From contig NZ_CP112881.1 of NCBI RefSeq assembly GCF_026409565.1, forward strand, positions 248,001 to 312,000: 64,000 bases of DNA, read 5' to 3'. The DNA comes from Sneathiella aquimaris. Lineage in GTDB: Bacteria; Pseudomonadota; Alphaproteobacteria; Sneathiellales; Sneathiellaceae. The stretch's first letter is position 1; the number at the start of each line of letters is the position of its first letter. The position numbers and the translations under genes are program-made. This document shows, piece by piece, positions 36,806 through 46,844 of the stretch. The notes beneath the pieces are model-generated. The model searched no databases, was not told the DNA's origin, and saw only the letters and a program-made list of their open reading frames with translations.

Positions 36806-37066
36806 ATGAAACGCAGATTTACAGACGAACAGATTATCGGGGTTTTGAAGGAGAATGAGGCTGGCATTACGGTAAAAGAACTTTGCCGTAAACACGGGAT
36901 GTCGGACGCAACTTATTACAAGTGGAAAGCTAAGTTTTCAGGGATGGAGGTAAACGAGGCACGGCGATTACGTGATCTTGAAGATGAGAACCGTCGGCTG
37001 AAGAAACTGGTTGCCGATCTGTCATTGGACAAGATGGCCTTACAGCAAGTGCTAAAAAAGATCTGA
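36806..37066 (+). CDS. IS3-family transposase OrfA
   Basis: This 86-residue helix-turn-helix protein starts [20 protein letters not shown], has the [20 protein letters not shown] recognition segment and ends in a leucine-zipper-like coil ([20 protein letters not shown]). Alone it normally acts as a regulator; by frameshift it gives the DNA-binding half of OrfAB. A GGAGG site precedes the ATG. Confidence 0.92.
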   Translation: MKRRFTDEQIIGVLKENEAGITVKELCRKHGMSDATYYKWKAKFSGMEVNEARRLRDLEDENRRLKKLVADLSLDKMALQQVLKKI

Positions 37067-37899
37067 GCCCTGAAGATCAACGCCGGGCGGTGACAATCTG
37101 CAAAGATTTGGGGTTAAGTGAGCGGCATTCTTGCAAACTGGTGAGAATGCCGTGCTCAACAATTCGCGACAAGTCTATAAGATCACTTGAAACGGCTCTG
37201 CGAAAGCGATTGCATGAACTATTGGACCGGTATCGCCGTTTTGGCCATCCGTGTTTGCATGTGTTGCTACGGCGAGAGGGCTTCAGGGGCAATCACAAAA
37301 AGACCCACCGTATTTATGTGGAGGAGGGTCTTCAGGTGCGCAAGCGTGGCTCTGCCATCGCGCGTCACCCTCTGGTCTTGCCCTCACGGCCGGGACAGAT
37401 ATGGAGCATGGACTTTATGAGCGATCAGCTTTCCAATGGACGGCGCATTCGGTTGTTCAATGTGATTGATAACTTTACCCGCCAATGCCTTACCATGGTC
37501 GTTGAAGTTTCGACCACTGGTCAGCGTGTTGCCAGAGAACTGACGCGGCTTATTGATCTGCATGACAGATCGGAGTTTATTGCTTGTGACAATGGGACCG
37601 AATACACCTCATTGTTGATGTTCGACTGGGCACAGCGGTGCGAAGTTAGTCTGCAATTCATTCAGCTTGGTAAACCTAGTCGGAATGGTTTTTGTGAATC
37701 GTTCAATGGTCGGGTGCGCGATGAATGTCTGAATGAAGGCCTATTCTCGAACTTGGCTGAGGCGCGGATGATCACTGCTGAATGGAGAAACGCTTATAAT
37801 TCGGAAAGACCACATTCCGCTCTTAACTGGGCGACACCAAATGAATTCGCGAAATCCTGTTCTGGATTAATCCAGAACAGGATGGACAAGGTCGCATGA
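37054..37899 (+). CDS. IS3-family transposase OrfB, made as an OrfAB frameshift product
   Basis: The heptamer AAAAAAG at 37054-37060 lies in the orfA frame as A AAA AAG. Slipping back one base continues as [20 protein letters not shown] into the orfB frame, which runs to 37899. The rve/DDE integrase core is complete: Asp in [10 protein letters not shown], Asp in [11 protein letters not shown] and Glu in [16 protein letters not shown]. An independent start at 37090 is less likely than fusion. The copy appears able to transpose. Confidence 0.88.
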   Translation, partial: KKDLSPEDQRRAVTICKDLGLSERHSCKLVRMPCSTIRDKSIRSLETALRKRLHELLDRYRRFGHPCLHVLLRREGFRGNHKKTHRIYVEEGLQVRKRGSAIARHPLVLPSRPGQIWSMDFMSDQLSNGRRIRLFNVIDNFTRQCLTMVVEVSTTGQRVARELTRLIDLHDRSEFIACDNGTEYTSLLMFDWAQRCEVSLQFIQLGKPSRNGFCESFNGRVRDECLNEGLFSNLAEARMITAEWRNAYNSERPHSALNWATPNEFAKSCSGLIQNRMDKVA

Positions 37900-38062
37900 G
37901 CCTGTCATGCATAATTTACTAACTTCTCTCTGGCGTAGTGTTGGGGAGAGGGTTAGGCCCACTGAATCAAGAACAATCTCTCACAAAATTCCGCTATTTG
38001 GACCCGCTGACATTGTTGTGAGACAATTTTTAGTATAAAAACTATTCATCAAACATTTTATC

Positions 38063-39748
38063 TCACCTTATGCGAGATAGAAACTTTTCAACTTCGGTTT
38101 TTAATTCTTCAGCTTGGTTTGTTAGTTCGTTTGCTTCATGTTTAATATTAGCGGCGGCTTCGCCTGTTTCTCCAATTGCCTGAGTCACATCTGATATATT
38201 TGCAGAAACTTCAGAAGTTCCATAGGCCGCCTGTTCTGCACTCCTAGAGATTTCAAGGGTGGCTGCTGATTGCTCTTCTACAGCTCCCGCAATACCTGTC
38301 GCAATTGAATCAACTTTTCCTATAATAGTACTTACTTCATTGATAGCACTAGCAGCGGTTGCTGTTGAAGACTGAACCTCTGTAATTTGGCTACTAATTT
38401 GTTCCGTTGCTCGCGCAGTTTGGTTGGCCAGGTTTTTTACCTCAGCTGCCACAACTGCAAATCCCTTACCATTATCACCAGCACGGGCAGCTTCAATGGT
38501 TGCATTGAGAGCCAACAAGTTCGTTTGATCAGCAATGTCTGCTATTAGTTCAATAACCTCACCAATACGTTTTGCGGATGTGACCAGCACCTGAATGGAA
38601 TCATGGCTTGTTTTTGCTTCTTTGACAGCAGCAGCAGAAATACTAGAGCACTCAGAAACCTGACGGCTGATTTCAGTAATTGAGTTGCTAAGTTCAGCTG
38701 AAGCAGTAGCCACTGTTTGTACATTCGTAGAAGCTTCATCAGAAGCTGAAGCGACAATGAGAGATTGCTTGTTAGCACCGTCAGCGGTTGACGCCATTGT
38801 TTGGGTGGACGAAAGCAATTGAACAGCTGAATTGGTAACATAACCAACAATTTTGCCAACATTTTCTTCAAATTCATTTGCGAGCCGCATTGTGAAATTC
38901 TTCCGTTCTTGCTCACTTTTTTCGCGTTGGGCGTTTTCAAAATTTGCTTTTTGTTTTCTATTGTTTTCCTCTTCTAGCAGCTTGCGGGCTTTGTCCTTTT
39001 GTTTTTGTTTTTCTTCTTCTGCGAGTCTATTTGCTTCCTCTTTAGCACGTTCCTGCCGTCTTTCCTCCGCTTTCTCTCGCTCCAAGGAAGCTGCAGCTAA
39101 ACCTGTCTGCCAAGTCTTCAATTTCTTGAAGAGTAAAAGCCAAGAGAGAACAATGATCCCGACACCAGTCAATGATGCCCACTGATTAACTGTTTCTTGG
39201 TCTTCTAATTGACTCCGTTGAGTGTCAATAAATCTTAGAAAGTTTTTTCTAAAGTTTGCAGTACCCGAAGAAAGGGAAATTTTAAGATTGTCATACTCGG
39301 AACTATTTAGAATATTTAACGCTTCTTTCTGGTTGCGTTTTTCTGCAAGAGTTAGGACACTATTTTCTAAAGAAACTAACCTATCATTAGAAGAACCAGT
39401 TTGTTCATTGAATTTCTCCATTAGATTTATTGGCGCGACTTTAGCAATCCTATCTATCGCTTTTTCCATTAGAGGCACAGTTTGGATATACCTGTCTATC
39501 CATACCTGGTCACCTGTAGTTGCGGCCATTTTAGTCGACATCGTCAAGATCTCGTCTTGTAAGGCTATTTGACCGAGTGCCGATTGGGCTTCTGAAACAA
39601 GAGTCGTTAAGTTTTTCTGTTCTTTATTGGTCTCAACCTGTCTCAACATCAACCCTGACGGAACAAATAAACTAATAATTAACATAGTAAACAAAGTATA
39701 ATAGGGAAACTTCATGCTATTTTCTTGCAATCTTTCACTTGTTAACAT
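38063..39748 (-). CDS. Methyl-accepting chemotaxis protein with a coiled-coil insert
   Basis: This 561-residue chemoreceptor has a first membrane helix (about 17-32), a periplasmic helical sensor (about 33-190), a second helix (about 191-207), a very charged segment of roughly 85 residues rich in E, K, R and Q at the place where HAMP normally lies, then the methyl-accepting cytoplasmic domain with the hairpin tip [18 protein letters not shown] and the usual [19 protein letters not shown] lies before ATG at 39748. No che genes are adjacent, so it would feed the host's own chemotaxis system. Confidence 0.9.
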   Translation of the reverse strand: MLTSERLQENSMKFPYYTLFTMLIISLFVPSGLMLRQVETNKEQKNLTTLVSEAQSALGQIALQDEILTMSTKMAATTGDQVWIDRYIQTVPLMEKAIDRIAKVAPINLMEKFNEQTGSSNDRLVSLENSVLTLAEKRNQKEALNILNSSEYDNLKISLSSGTANFRKNFLRFIDTQRSQLEDQETVNQWASLTGVGIIVLSWLLLFKKLKTWQTGLAAASLEREKAEERRQERAKEEANRLAEEEKQKQKDKARKLLEEENNRKQKANFENAQREKSEQERKNFTMRLANEFEENVGKIVGYVTNSAVQLLSSTQTMASTADGANKQSLIVASASDEASTNVQTVATASAELSNSITEISRQVSECSSISAAAVKEAKTSHDSIQVLVTSAKRIGEVIELIADIADQTNLLALNATIEAARAGDNGKGFAVVAAEVKNLANQTARATEQISSQITEVQSSTATAASAINEVSTIIGKVDSIATGIAGAVEEQSAATLEISRSAEQAAYGTSEVSANISDVTQAIGETGEAAANIKHEANELTNQAEELKTEVEKFLSRIR

Positions 39749-39940
39749 ACTTTACTCCCCTATTTTATAAACAATATACTATCAACCATTTATTTTAATT
39801 AACTATTTACGTTATCAATGAAACATTTATTTTTATGTACTATAATAAATGTTTATATTTACTTTTATATTCTTTGGCCATGTTGTAAAAACTCTGTAAT
39901 ACGATTGCACTCTCGGTCCCTGAGACAGAAGTAAAAACAA

Positions 39941-40729
39941 CTAATCTTTCAGTTCCAAACTATTTACAGGACCAGGAATAAGATCCTCAGATACCCCTGA
40001 GTGTTTTTACAACATAGAAATACCATCAAATCGAGCACCAATTTGCTGCATCCAACCTTCTTTTATCAATGCAAATCTTGGAAACATTTAGATGTCCTAC
40101 CTCATGAAATACTCGGATTATTCTGGACCTAAACCCACACTGTAATCTGTCCACATAGATCTCAGCCCTTAACTCTGATGCAGGTACAGTTTCATATGCT
40201 GTAAACTTGCGGTTCTTGAAATAAGCAATGTAGAACTCTTCCTCAAACAGATTTATTATTGATAATTTTCTGTTTTCCATCGGAACATCTCAAATAAAGC
40301 AACCGTCAAAGTCACATGACAACAAAGATTTAATAGATTTAAGTCGCTGAATTGGGCGCAGATTGAACTCCAGCTCAGGAATGCTTGATAAAATTAAATT
40401 AATAAACTCTGATATTATTTGAGAGAAAAATGCTGTAGAAACACCAAAATTCAGCTTTTGTTTATTTCCGAAAACGGTTTCTTCAGCTAACGTCCCAATT
40501 ACTTCCTCTACCTGTGATATCTTTGTAAATTCAATCAGCACTTCACGATCGAAGGCCGTCAACCGAGTATTCTTCCCATGTCGAAACACTGACTGTCCAC
40601 CTAACTTTTCTTCTAGTTTTACAATGGATTTGGTAAAACTTGACTGCGCCACATCGTTCAATTTCGCCGCCCCAGTAAATCTAAATGTATCCACAAAATT
40701 AAAAAAAATTTTATCTGAGATAGTTTCAT
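39941..40729 (-). pseudogene. LysR pseudogene, paralogue of the regulator at 33258
   Basis: The reading begins MKLSQIKFF at 40729, shifts frame in a run of T before FRFTGAAKLN, meets a TGA (near 40287) in the segment matching FIGDVPMENRK, continues with VDRLQCGFRSRI, and shifts again near 40060 before VNSLELKD. At least three lesions are visible. The match to the intact LysR protein is good along its length (for example NTRLTAF, RPIQRL, FEEEFYIA), so it is a recent duplicate that has died. Confidence 0.85.
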
Positions 40730-41002
40730 TTCACTAATCTCCACTTCCGCACTAAACAACTACTTAAACCAATAAAAAGATCTATCCACCTAAATTGCCC
40801 GGGTTAATCTCGAAAATGACAATAAAATTGTTGTGTCGAAAAGGAGAGTAAAGAGATTTCAATTTTTATACCAATAGCTAAAAGCTATTTTTGTTATGTG
40901 TATTGATTGTTAGCTCTCATGTTGAAAAATAACGAACTGGATTTTTGGTGCAGACTTAAAAACGTAACAGAGATTGTTATTACAGGATTTGAATAGTATC
41001 CG

Positions 41003-41180
41003 TCTTAATCAAGTTCTTTTTGGTGTCCATTCTCGGTTCTGTTTTACAAGCGTGTTTGCAAGTAAGATCAGCTTCCTCATGATTGCTGTAAATGTAAGTT
41101 TCTGTGGCTTACCGGCTTTTATGAGTCGCTCATAGAATTGTTTCATGTCTGGGTTATGCCTTGCTGCAACAACTGCCGGC
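41003..41180 (-). pseudogene. IS110-family transposase C-terminal fragment
   Basis: The minus-strand translation AARHNPDMKQFYERLIKAGK followed by FTAIMRKLILLANTLVKQN is the conserved C-terminal end of IS110/IS1111-type (DEDD) transposases. Only about 58 residues survive. Confidence 0.75.
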
Positions 41181-41231
41181 ACGTAAAGTGGACTTGTCCC
41201 GTTTTAGTTCCGTGTCCCTATCTCGTTTAAG

Positions 41232-41530
41232 CTACTTTTTGATCAAATTCGATTAGGCTTTTTCCTCCTAATGTTGAATGTCGTCTGCGGGGATTATAGA
41301 AGCCGTCGATGTAGTGAACGAGTGCTGATTTAAGCTGCTGCATTATCATAACAATTTCCCTTTCCACTCATTGATGGCCTTATATTGTGTTGATGCAAAC
41401 GCTTTTGATAATCGTGAGAACAGTATTGGCTTCCACCTGAAGGCGGCGCTCTGAGGGCAATGACATTGTCCAGCGCACGCATGGTAAGATCAAGCTTGAG
41501 ACGGTCACTGGTAGCCCAACCAATAACACA
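41232..41530 (-). pseudogene. IS3-family orfB C-terminal fragment
   Basis: The minus strand reads VIGWATSDRLKLDL, then HDYQKRLHQHNIRPSMSGKG and, after an internal deletion, LVHYIDGFYNPRRRHSTLGG ending SLIEFDQKVA. It differs from the other IS3 copies here, so a second IS3-type element once sat at this place. Confidence 0.75.
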
Positions 41531-41537
41531 GCGAGAA

Positions 41538-42487
41538 TTCTAAATTAAAGAAGCTTCTAGCGGAGCAGATGATGGATGTTTCGACATTGCGCGAGATGCT
41601 CGGAAAAAACTTCTAAAGCCCAGTGCGAGGAGAAATGCCGTGGACTGGGCTATCAAAGAAAAAGAGTATTCTCAACGTCGTGCGTGTCACATTGTGGGGA
41701 TAGATCCTCGTGTTTATCGCTATAAATCCAAGCGTAGCGATGATGAGGATCTGCGCTTGCGATTGCGCGAACTGGCATCGATACGGCGCCGATTTGGCTA
41801 CCGTCGTTTGCATATCCTGCTGCAACGGGAGGGTGTTCATGTAAATTGGAAGAAGCTCTATCGGATTTACAAGGAAGAACGCCTTACTGTGCCTAAACGC
41901 GGCGGTAGTAAACGTGCTTTGGGGACGAGAGCCCCCATGGCGATCCCGCAAGGGAGAAACCAGCGTTGGAGCCTGGACTTTATCTCTGACAGCCTGATCG
42001 ATGGTCGGCGCTTCCGTATTCTGTGCGTGATTGATGATTTTGGCCGGGAATGCCTGGCGGCTATTGTCGATAACTCTCTGTCGGGTATTCGAGTTGCCCG
42101 GGAATTGGACAAGATTGCTGAAGTCCGGAAACATCCCTGCATGATTGTCTCGGACAATGGCACGTAGTTCACATCAAACGCTATGCTGAAATGGCAAGAA
42201 GAGACCCAAGTTGAATGGCATTATATCGCTCCGGGAAAACCAATGCAAAACGGGTTTGTTGAAAGCTTCAATGGACGGCTGCGAGACGGATGCCTGAACG
42301 AGCATCTCTTCACCAGTTATCATCATGCCCGCAATATCATCGAAGAATGGAGATCCGACTATAACCAGAACCGACCACATTCGAGCCTGAATTGGCTCAC
42401 GCCACTAGAATTTGTAAATCGATCCACTATGGATCATAACAGGAACATAACTAACTTATGAATGAGGATAAGTTGGGGAGCACGTCA
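41538..42487 (+). pseudogene. IS3-family element remnant with stop in orfB
   Basis: Bases from 41538 give the last residues of orfA (KKLLAEQMMDVSTLREMLGK). An AAAAAAC slip site then leads into orfB (AIKEKEYSQRRACHIVGIDP). TAG at 42165-42167 interrupts SDNGT/FTSNAML, where Glu is expected. The catalytic Glu region [18 protein letters not shown] follows, ending near 42461, and the right end GTTGGGGAGCACGTCA lies near 42487. The left half of orfA is missing. Confidence 0.82.
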
Positions 42488-42914
42488 TATCCAATGTCGT
42501 ACTCAAGGCCTCAGGAAACCCCGCCGCAATATTTGTTGTAGGCCTTCCTTTTTATCAATTTTAGATTGTAAAACACTATTGTTCGAAACAATACTTTCTT
42601 CAACAGGTTTTTTAGCGTAATTCGTGAATCAATTTGGGGTGTATAACCACTAATAGTTGGTCAAAATTACTCGAAGACCATGTAAAGTATAAGTTTTAGA
42701 CATTACGCATACTGTTTTCCGGGGGAATAAAAGGTGGATTATGAAACAGGTTGGACATAAATTCCTCCGTTCCTAGGCTCTCAAAGATATAGTTGAGGGC
42801 GACCGTGATCAATGAAGCCCTGAGATGGGGCCCTGCAAGTGGGGTCTCAAAAATCGTTGAGGAATTAGTAGTCGATTAGCCAGATTACAAGACTAGCTTG
42901 TTGACAGCAACAGC
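42488..42914. other. Gap between the IS graveyard and the toxin-antitoxin pair
   Basis: 427 bases with no gene recognised. Confidence 0.4.
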
Positions 42915-43664
42915 TTAGGCCGGTTCTGGAAGGTTTCCATCGATCACAAACAGATCCCTTGGAAATTCCACGAATTGGGTTCGGTCAAGTTTGAGGACCA
43001 CCCGGCTTCGCGTGGCTTCACAATAGCATTTTAGCATTTGAACAGGCTTCTTTGAGATTATCCCTGCGGGCTCAAAAATGGCGATATTTAAGCCTGCCTT
43101 GGGGCAGCGCGCTGACTGATAGGTAATCCCCTGGATCTCGGCTGCTCTTAGCTCACTGCCGAGCGCCTGGGTTGGCTGATAGTTGGTTTTGTGCTGTAGG
43201 GTGTCTGTGGAGGCTGTAAAGGGCGCTTTAGTCAGATCGAGACCATGCTCACATTTGAACCTGACTGAAAAAAGATCATAGCTTGCCCGGATCATTGGAT
43301 TGGGGAACTCCTCCTCAACACCTTCCAAAAATACGAACCGGTAATAGGTCAGTTCTGCTGCCGCTGTTTCCTTTAGGAGGGATCCATAGAAGATGGACAT
43401 CTCATGTTGGGCCCCAAAACGCGATCCCCATTTTAAGGGAGGATATCTGAATGGGGTGGCAAGTAAGTAGTCATCTGGCGCCGTTTTTGGACAGGAGGGC
43501 TTGGTCGCATCCAGTAACTCTTCAAGCCGCATTTGTTCATCAAGGGTTTCAACCAGCTCCATGGTGGCGATTTCTGACTGGCCCTCAACAACTCGCCAAA
43601 GGAGACCCTTGAGGGTCTCGGGTTGAGCCTGGCTTAGAACCTCTTTCCACTCAGATCTTTCCAC
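42915..43664 (-). CDS. RES-domain toxin
   Basis: This 249-residue protein is a RES toxin, which breaks down NAD+ (by phosphorolysis or hydrolysis) when freed from its antitoxin. The Arg-Glu-Ser trio of the family is visible: Arg24 in LLWRVVEG, Glu in KETAAAELTYYR and Ser in ITYQSARCP, with the supporting FRYPPLKWGSRFG motif. GTG at 43664 overlaps the end of the antitoxin gene by 14 bases, giving the usual antitoxin-then-toxin order. The open frame is intact. Confidence 0.88.
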   Translation of the reverse strand: MERSEWKEVLSQAQPETLKGLLWRVVEGQSEIATMELVETLDEQMRLEELLDATKPSCPKTAPDDYLLATPFRYPPLKWGSRFGAQHEMSIFYGSLLKETAAAELTYYRFVFLEGVEEEFPNPMIRASYDLFSVRFKCEHGLDLTKAPFTASTDTLQHKTNYQPTQALGSELRAAEIQGITYQSARCPKAGLNIAIFEPAGIISKKPVQMLKCYCEATRSRVVLKLDRTQFVEFPRDLFVIDGNLPEPA

Positions 43665-44010
43665 GCATGCCGTCCAGGTAAATGAGGACGCTATTCAGTC
43701 CCTGTACCGACTTAATAAGCTCCCTTGGAATACCGTTCAGATGTTTATTGCGTGTTCCAAACCAGTGCTTCATGTTTTTCGGATCCCCGCCGACCAGCGT
43801 GTGCAGAGCGCGATAGCAGCGAACAAAGAGAAGAGCTAGCTCCCCAGTCTTTGTTGTAGGGTCAATACCGCGATTGATGGCTGTCCGATCCCGTCCAATT
43901 ATCTTGGCCAGTTCCTCAAGCGGGATCCCAAGATTAGAGGCGGCATTCTTGGCGGCTTTGGCCAGGATGGCTTTATCATCTACTTCAATTGCTTGTTGCT
44001 GTAGTGCCAT
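43651..44010 (-). CDS. Xre/MbcA/ParS-family antitoxin of the RES toxin
   Basis: This 119-residue protein has an N-terminal helix-turn-helix (NLGIPLEELAKIIGRDRTAI) and a C-terminal toxin-binding region (WFGTRNKHLNGIPRELIKSV ... VLIYLDGMRGKI). It neutralises the RES protein and represses its own operon in characterised pairs. It is first in the two-gene operon. Upstream (44030-44100) lies its likely promoter. Confidence 0.85.
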   Translation of the reverse strand: MALQQQAIEVDDKAILAKAAKNAASNLGIPLEELAKIIGRDRTAINRGIDPTTKTGELALLFVRCYRALHTLVGGDPKNMKHWFGTRNKHLNGIPRELIKSVQGLNSVLIYLDGMRGKI

Positions 44011-44191
44011 AACGCTGCCCTTATAAATAAAGATGCTTCAGCTACATTCTAATCAACATTGATGTAATTGCATCATAAGATTTAGTGTGTGTAAGCTTTG
44101 TGGTCAAGGAATTGTTATTTTGGGATACGCTGAGTAGACAGGCGGTTTTTAAAAATTATCTATTTTGATTATTTGATTTTGATCTAATCTA

Positions 44192-44237
44192 GCTCATAAA
44201 CTAAAGTTCGCAGGTTCAAATCCTGCCCCCGCAACCA
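44192..44237 (+). repeat. Remnant of an initiator tRNA-fMet 3' half
   Basis: CTCATAA at 44193-44199 is the anticodon loop with CAT, followed by a damaged stem and then an intact T arm (GCAGG TTCAAAT CCTGC), CCCCGCA and ACCA. The A in CCCCGCA marks the C1-A72 mismatch type found only in initiator tRNAs. There is no 5' half. It looks like an attachment-site scar left by integration at a tRNA-fMet gene, and its last 14 bases begin repeat R1. Confidence 0.75.
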
Positions 44238-44489
44238 TACTTTCAAAAAATATACAAATGATAGCAGTGTCTTAGGCCGTAGGTTCAAAGCGGGCTACGA
44301 CCAAACTATCAACCAAATCCGAAGACAGTATCCTTCAGTGTTAAAAGCAGGCATCGTTACTTTTATTGTCAAAAGACAGAATGTGATCCAAAGCGATCCT
44401 GACCGTTCACATAGCTGAACGACAACTATGCGGATTAAGGTGACCAAACTCAAATATCGGCCAACTGCTGAACTGGGCGGGAAGCGGAC
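44224..44489 (+). repeat. Repeat R1, left border of the mercury cassette
   Basis: 266 bases aligned without gaps to 48028-48293, with roughly ten mismatches seen. It begins with the tRNA-fMet end TGCCCCCGCAACCA and ends at GAAGCGGAC. It contains GGTTCAAA-type T-loop-like bases and the conserved phrase ACGACAACTATGCGGATTAA. No coding role is evident. Confidence 0.88.
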
Positions 44490-44883
44490 GTTGACGCCTT
44501 CAAGCTAAGCATTGTCAAAGCAAGCCAAAGCAGAAATAACATCGGCAATATTAAAGGAACTCAAACTTACCGTTGTGTGCCAAAATCGGACATTTGAATA
44601 ACATCCAGTTTTATGCAACACCTACTATTCATTTTTTTGATATCTTTCGATAACTAGGAATATACCGCCAACACTTGGTGATCTAAATTGATGGGCTTGA
44701 AAATATTCACACCTACTTCGCTCAAAGCGCACCAGCAAGAGTGGAAAACTTTGCAGATGATCATCCAGTGAAATATAACTTTTTTTGAAGCATCACCTTC
44801 ACTAGTAAATAGGCCGCCATTTCTAAAATAAGGAGCGAGGGTTTCATAATTTTTGTGATCCTGTAACACCATAAATTCAACCG
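44490..44883. other. Gap between repeat R1 and merA
   Basis: 394 bases downstream of merA with no convincing gene. A 72-codon minus-strand frame (44654-44872) lacks a ribosome site and family features. Confidence 0.4.
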
Positions 44884-46314
44884 TTATCCCGCACAGCAGG
44901 AAAGTTTAGAAACCTCCATATCAAATGTCTGGGCCGCTAATTTCAGCCCCTCTACCGTTGTAAGGTAGGGAAATATCATGTTTCCAAGTTCGGTATATGT
45001 CATGCCCTGTTTGATTGCGAGGGCTGCTGTCTGAATACTATCTGCGCCTTCAGGTGCAATAATGTGGGCGCCTAGTAATTTTCCATCTGAGCGATCCGCA
45101 ACGAGCTTAATTAGCCCCTTTATGTCACGAGCAGCAAGGGCCCGTGGAACATTGTCCAGAGACAGAACAGAAACCTTAGTATCCACTCCACGAGAGCGGG
45201 CGGCGGCCTCTGTAAGTCCAACACTAGCAACCTGTGGATCAGTGAACACGACAGAAGGCATTGCACTGTTATCGTAACTACGACCACTGTCGCCCATGGC
45301 ATTGTGAGACGCTATTTTTGCGCCATAAGCAGCCATATAAACAAACTGATCTACTCCTGTCACATCACCAGCAGCATAAACACCTTCTTTGGTGGTTCTC
45401 ATTTGTTCATCAATATGAATGGCTCCACTAGCTGTACAAGCTATTCCTTCTTCTTCCAGTCCCAAACCATCAATGTTTGCCTTGCGGCCTGCTGAGAACA
45501 ATATTTTTTCCGCATTTATGGCCTGTGTTTTTCCGTTTATAGACACTGACAATGAAACCTCACCGCTTAGTGAAGAAACGCTATCATATGAATTAACTTG
45601 CAGAACTGTGATGCCTTCTGCTTCAAAATACTCAGCAATCGCTTGGCTAATTTCAGGTTCCGCTTCAGGTAATAGGCTGCTTCGAAATAGCAAAGTGATT
45701 TTCACCCCAAGTCTTGAAAACATTTGGGCAATCTCACAGCCAATATATCCTCCGCCAATGACCATCATTGATTCAGGTAAAGCTTCAAGCTCAAAAGCGG
45801 TTGTGCTCGTTAAATATGGTGTATCTTGCACGCCTGGAATAGGCGGGATAAACTCATGTGATCCAGTCGCAATTATGATTTTTTTTGCTTTAATATGTCT
45901 GTTTCCGACTGTTACGCCATCATCAACAATACGCGCTGCTCCTTCGATATAGGAAACGCCACTATAATTTGCCAAGACATCAATATACTTTGCCTCTCGC
46001 AGTGAAGAGACCAATTCATCTTTCTGATCTCTTAACAATTTCCAGTTTTGAAGCTGCCCTGAAGCCTGCACACCTCCAAATCGATTTGCACTATTTGCCT
46101 GATGAATTGACTCAGCAGCTCTGATCAAGGCTTTAGAAGGGACACAACCAACATTCACACAGGTGCCGCCAATTGTACCATTGCCAATCAGAGCAACAGT
46201 CGCACCTTGATCAGCCGCCGTAATGGCTGCTGAAAAACCCGCAGACCCCGCCCCAATAACAGCAAGATCATACTTGCCATTGGCTTTTTTTACTTCGCAA
46301 CAACTATCACTCAT
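44884..46314 (-). CDS. merA: Mercuric reductase MerA (short form)
   Basis: This 476-residue cytosolic FAD enzyme reduces Hg(II) to volatile Hg(0) with NADPH. It has FAD-binding VIGAGSAGFSAA, the active-site pair GGTCVNVGCVPSK (C52, C57) and the defining C-terminal vicinal pair CC just before the end (C473, C474). There is no N-terminal metal-binding NmerA domain, only a short Cys-rich start (SCCEVKK). It is the last gene of merTPFA and overlaps merF by four bases. Confidence 0.95.
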   Translation of the reverse strand: MSDSCCEVKKANGKYDLAVIGAGSAGFSAAITAADQGATVALIGNGTIGGTCVNVGCVPSKALIRAAESIHQANSANRFGGVQASGQLQNWKLLRDQKDELVSSLREAKYIDVLANYSGVSYIEGAARIVDDGVTVGNRHIKAKKIIIATGSHEFIPPIPGVQDTPYLTSTTAFELEALPESMMVIGGGYIGCEIAQMFSRLGVKITLLFRSSLLPEAEPEISQAIAEYFEAEGITVLQVNSYDSVSSLSGEVSLSVSINGKTQAINAEKILFSAGRKANIDGLGLEEEGIACTASGAIHIDEQMRTTKEGVYAAGDVTGVDQFVYMAAYGAKIASHNAMGDSGRSYDNSAMPSVVFTDPQVASVGLTEAAARSRGVDTKVSVLSLDNVPRALAARDIKGLIKLVADRSDGKLLGAHIIAPEGADSIQTAALAIKQGMTYTELGNMIFPYLTTVEGLKLAAQTFDMEVSKLSCCAG

Positions 46315-46541
46315 AAACTCGTCCCCGAGGTTTTTTCACTATTTTTTTGACGGCGATAAACAGCATAAAAAGTCAGTCCAATAAAAAATAAGAGAGCAGG
46401 CATCAGGACATAGTCCACCCAGCCGAGAACCGCAGATAAGCCGACGGCTCCAAATAAAATGACAAGAACAGGGGTAAAGCAGCAAAGAGCGGCAATAACA
46501 GAGCCAACAATACCAAATTTGAAAAGATTTTTATCTCTCAT
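46311..46541 (-). CDS. merF: Mercury transporter MerF
   Basis: This 76-residue inner-membrane protein has two helices. The vicinal Cys pair ALCCFTPVLVILFGAVGLS (C20, C21) in the first helix takes up Hg(II). Its stop overlaps the merA start, so Hg(II) import and reduction are co-expressed. Size and motif fit MerF and not MerT or MerC. Confidence 0.92.
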   Translation of the reverse strand: MRDKNLFKFGIVGSVIAALCCFTPVLVILFGAVGLSAVLGWVDYVLMPALLFFIGLTFYAVYRRQKNSEKTSGTSL

Positions 46542-46546
46542 GATAT

Positions 46547-46831
46547 TTACTCCATCACTTTTGAAGGAAATCCTGCTGATGCAGTCGCCTTTGTTAATGT
46601 CGTTGTTTGAGTTTCTTGATCATCAAACGTAACAACGGCTTGTTTCTTTTTAAAAGAAACATTCACATTTTTTACACCATCTACTGATGCTAAAGTGTTT
46701 TTAACGATGTACGGACACGACGCACATGTCATGCCACTTACCTCTAACGTAACTTTCTGTTCCGCAGCAAAGCTCATATTGAAAGGCAGTAGGCTTAAAA
46801 CAGCCACGCCCACAACTATTACAGTTTTCAT
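46547..46831 (-). CDS. merP: Periplasmic mercury-binding protein MerP
   Basis: This 94-residue protein has a signal peptide (MKTVIVVGVAVLSLLPFNMSFAA) and one HMA domain with GMTCASC (C36, C39), which scavenges Hg(II) and hands it to the membrane transporters. ATG at 46831 follows AGGAAATTAAC and gives the signal peptide directly; a longer in-frame form would hide it and overlap merT. Confidence 0.94.
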   Translation of the reverse strand: MKTVIVVGVAVLSLLPFNMSFAAEQKVTLEVSGMTCASCPYIVKNTLASVDGVKNVNVSFKKKQAVVTFDDQETQTTTLTKATASAGFPSKVME

Positions 46832-46844
46832 GTTAATTTCCTTT

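Larger units (their letters stand above)
36739..37955 (+). mobile_element. Complete IS3-family insertion sequence, about 1.22 kb
   Basis: The ends are TGACCCTCTCCCCATAACT (from 36739) and, inverted, AGTGTTGGGGAGAGGGTTA (to 37955). They enclose orfA and orfB linked by an A6G slippery site. A decayed copy lies at 18116. I could not see a clear target duplication at the ends, so the exact limits may be off by a few bases. Confidence 0.88.

Noticed and set aside
44654-44872. 72-codon minus-strand frame upstream of repeat R1's mer cassette end
   Set aside because: No ribosome site, no homology recognised, AT-rich; likely chance.
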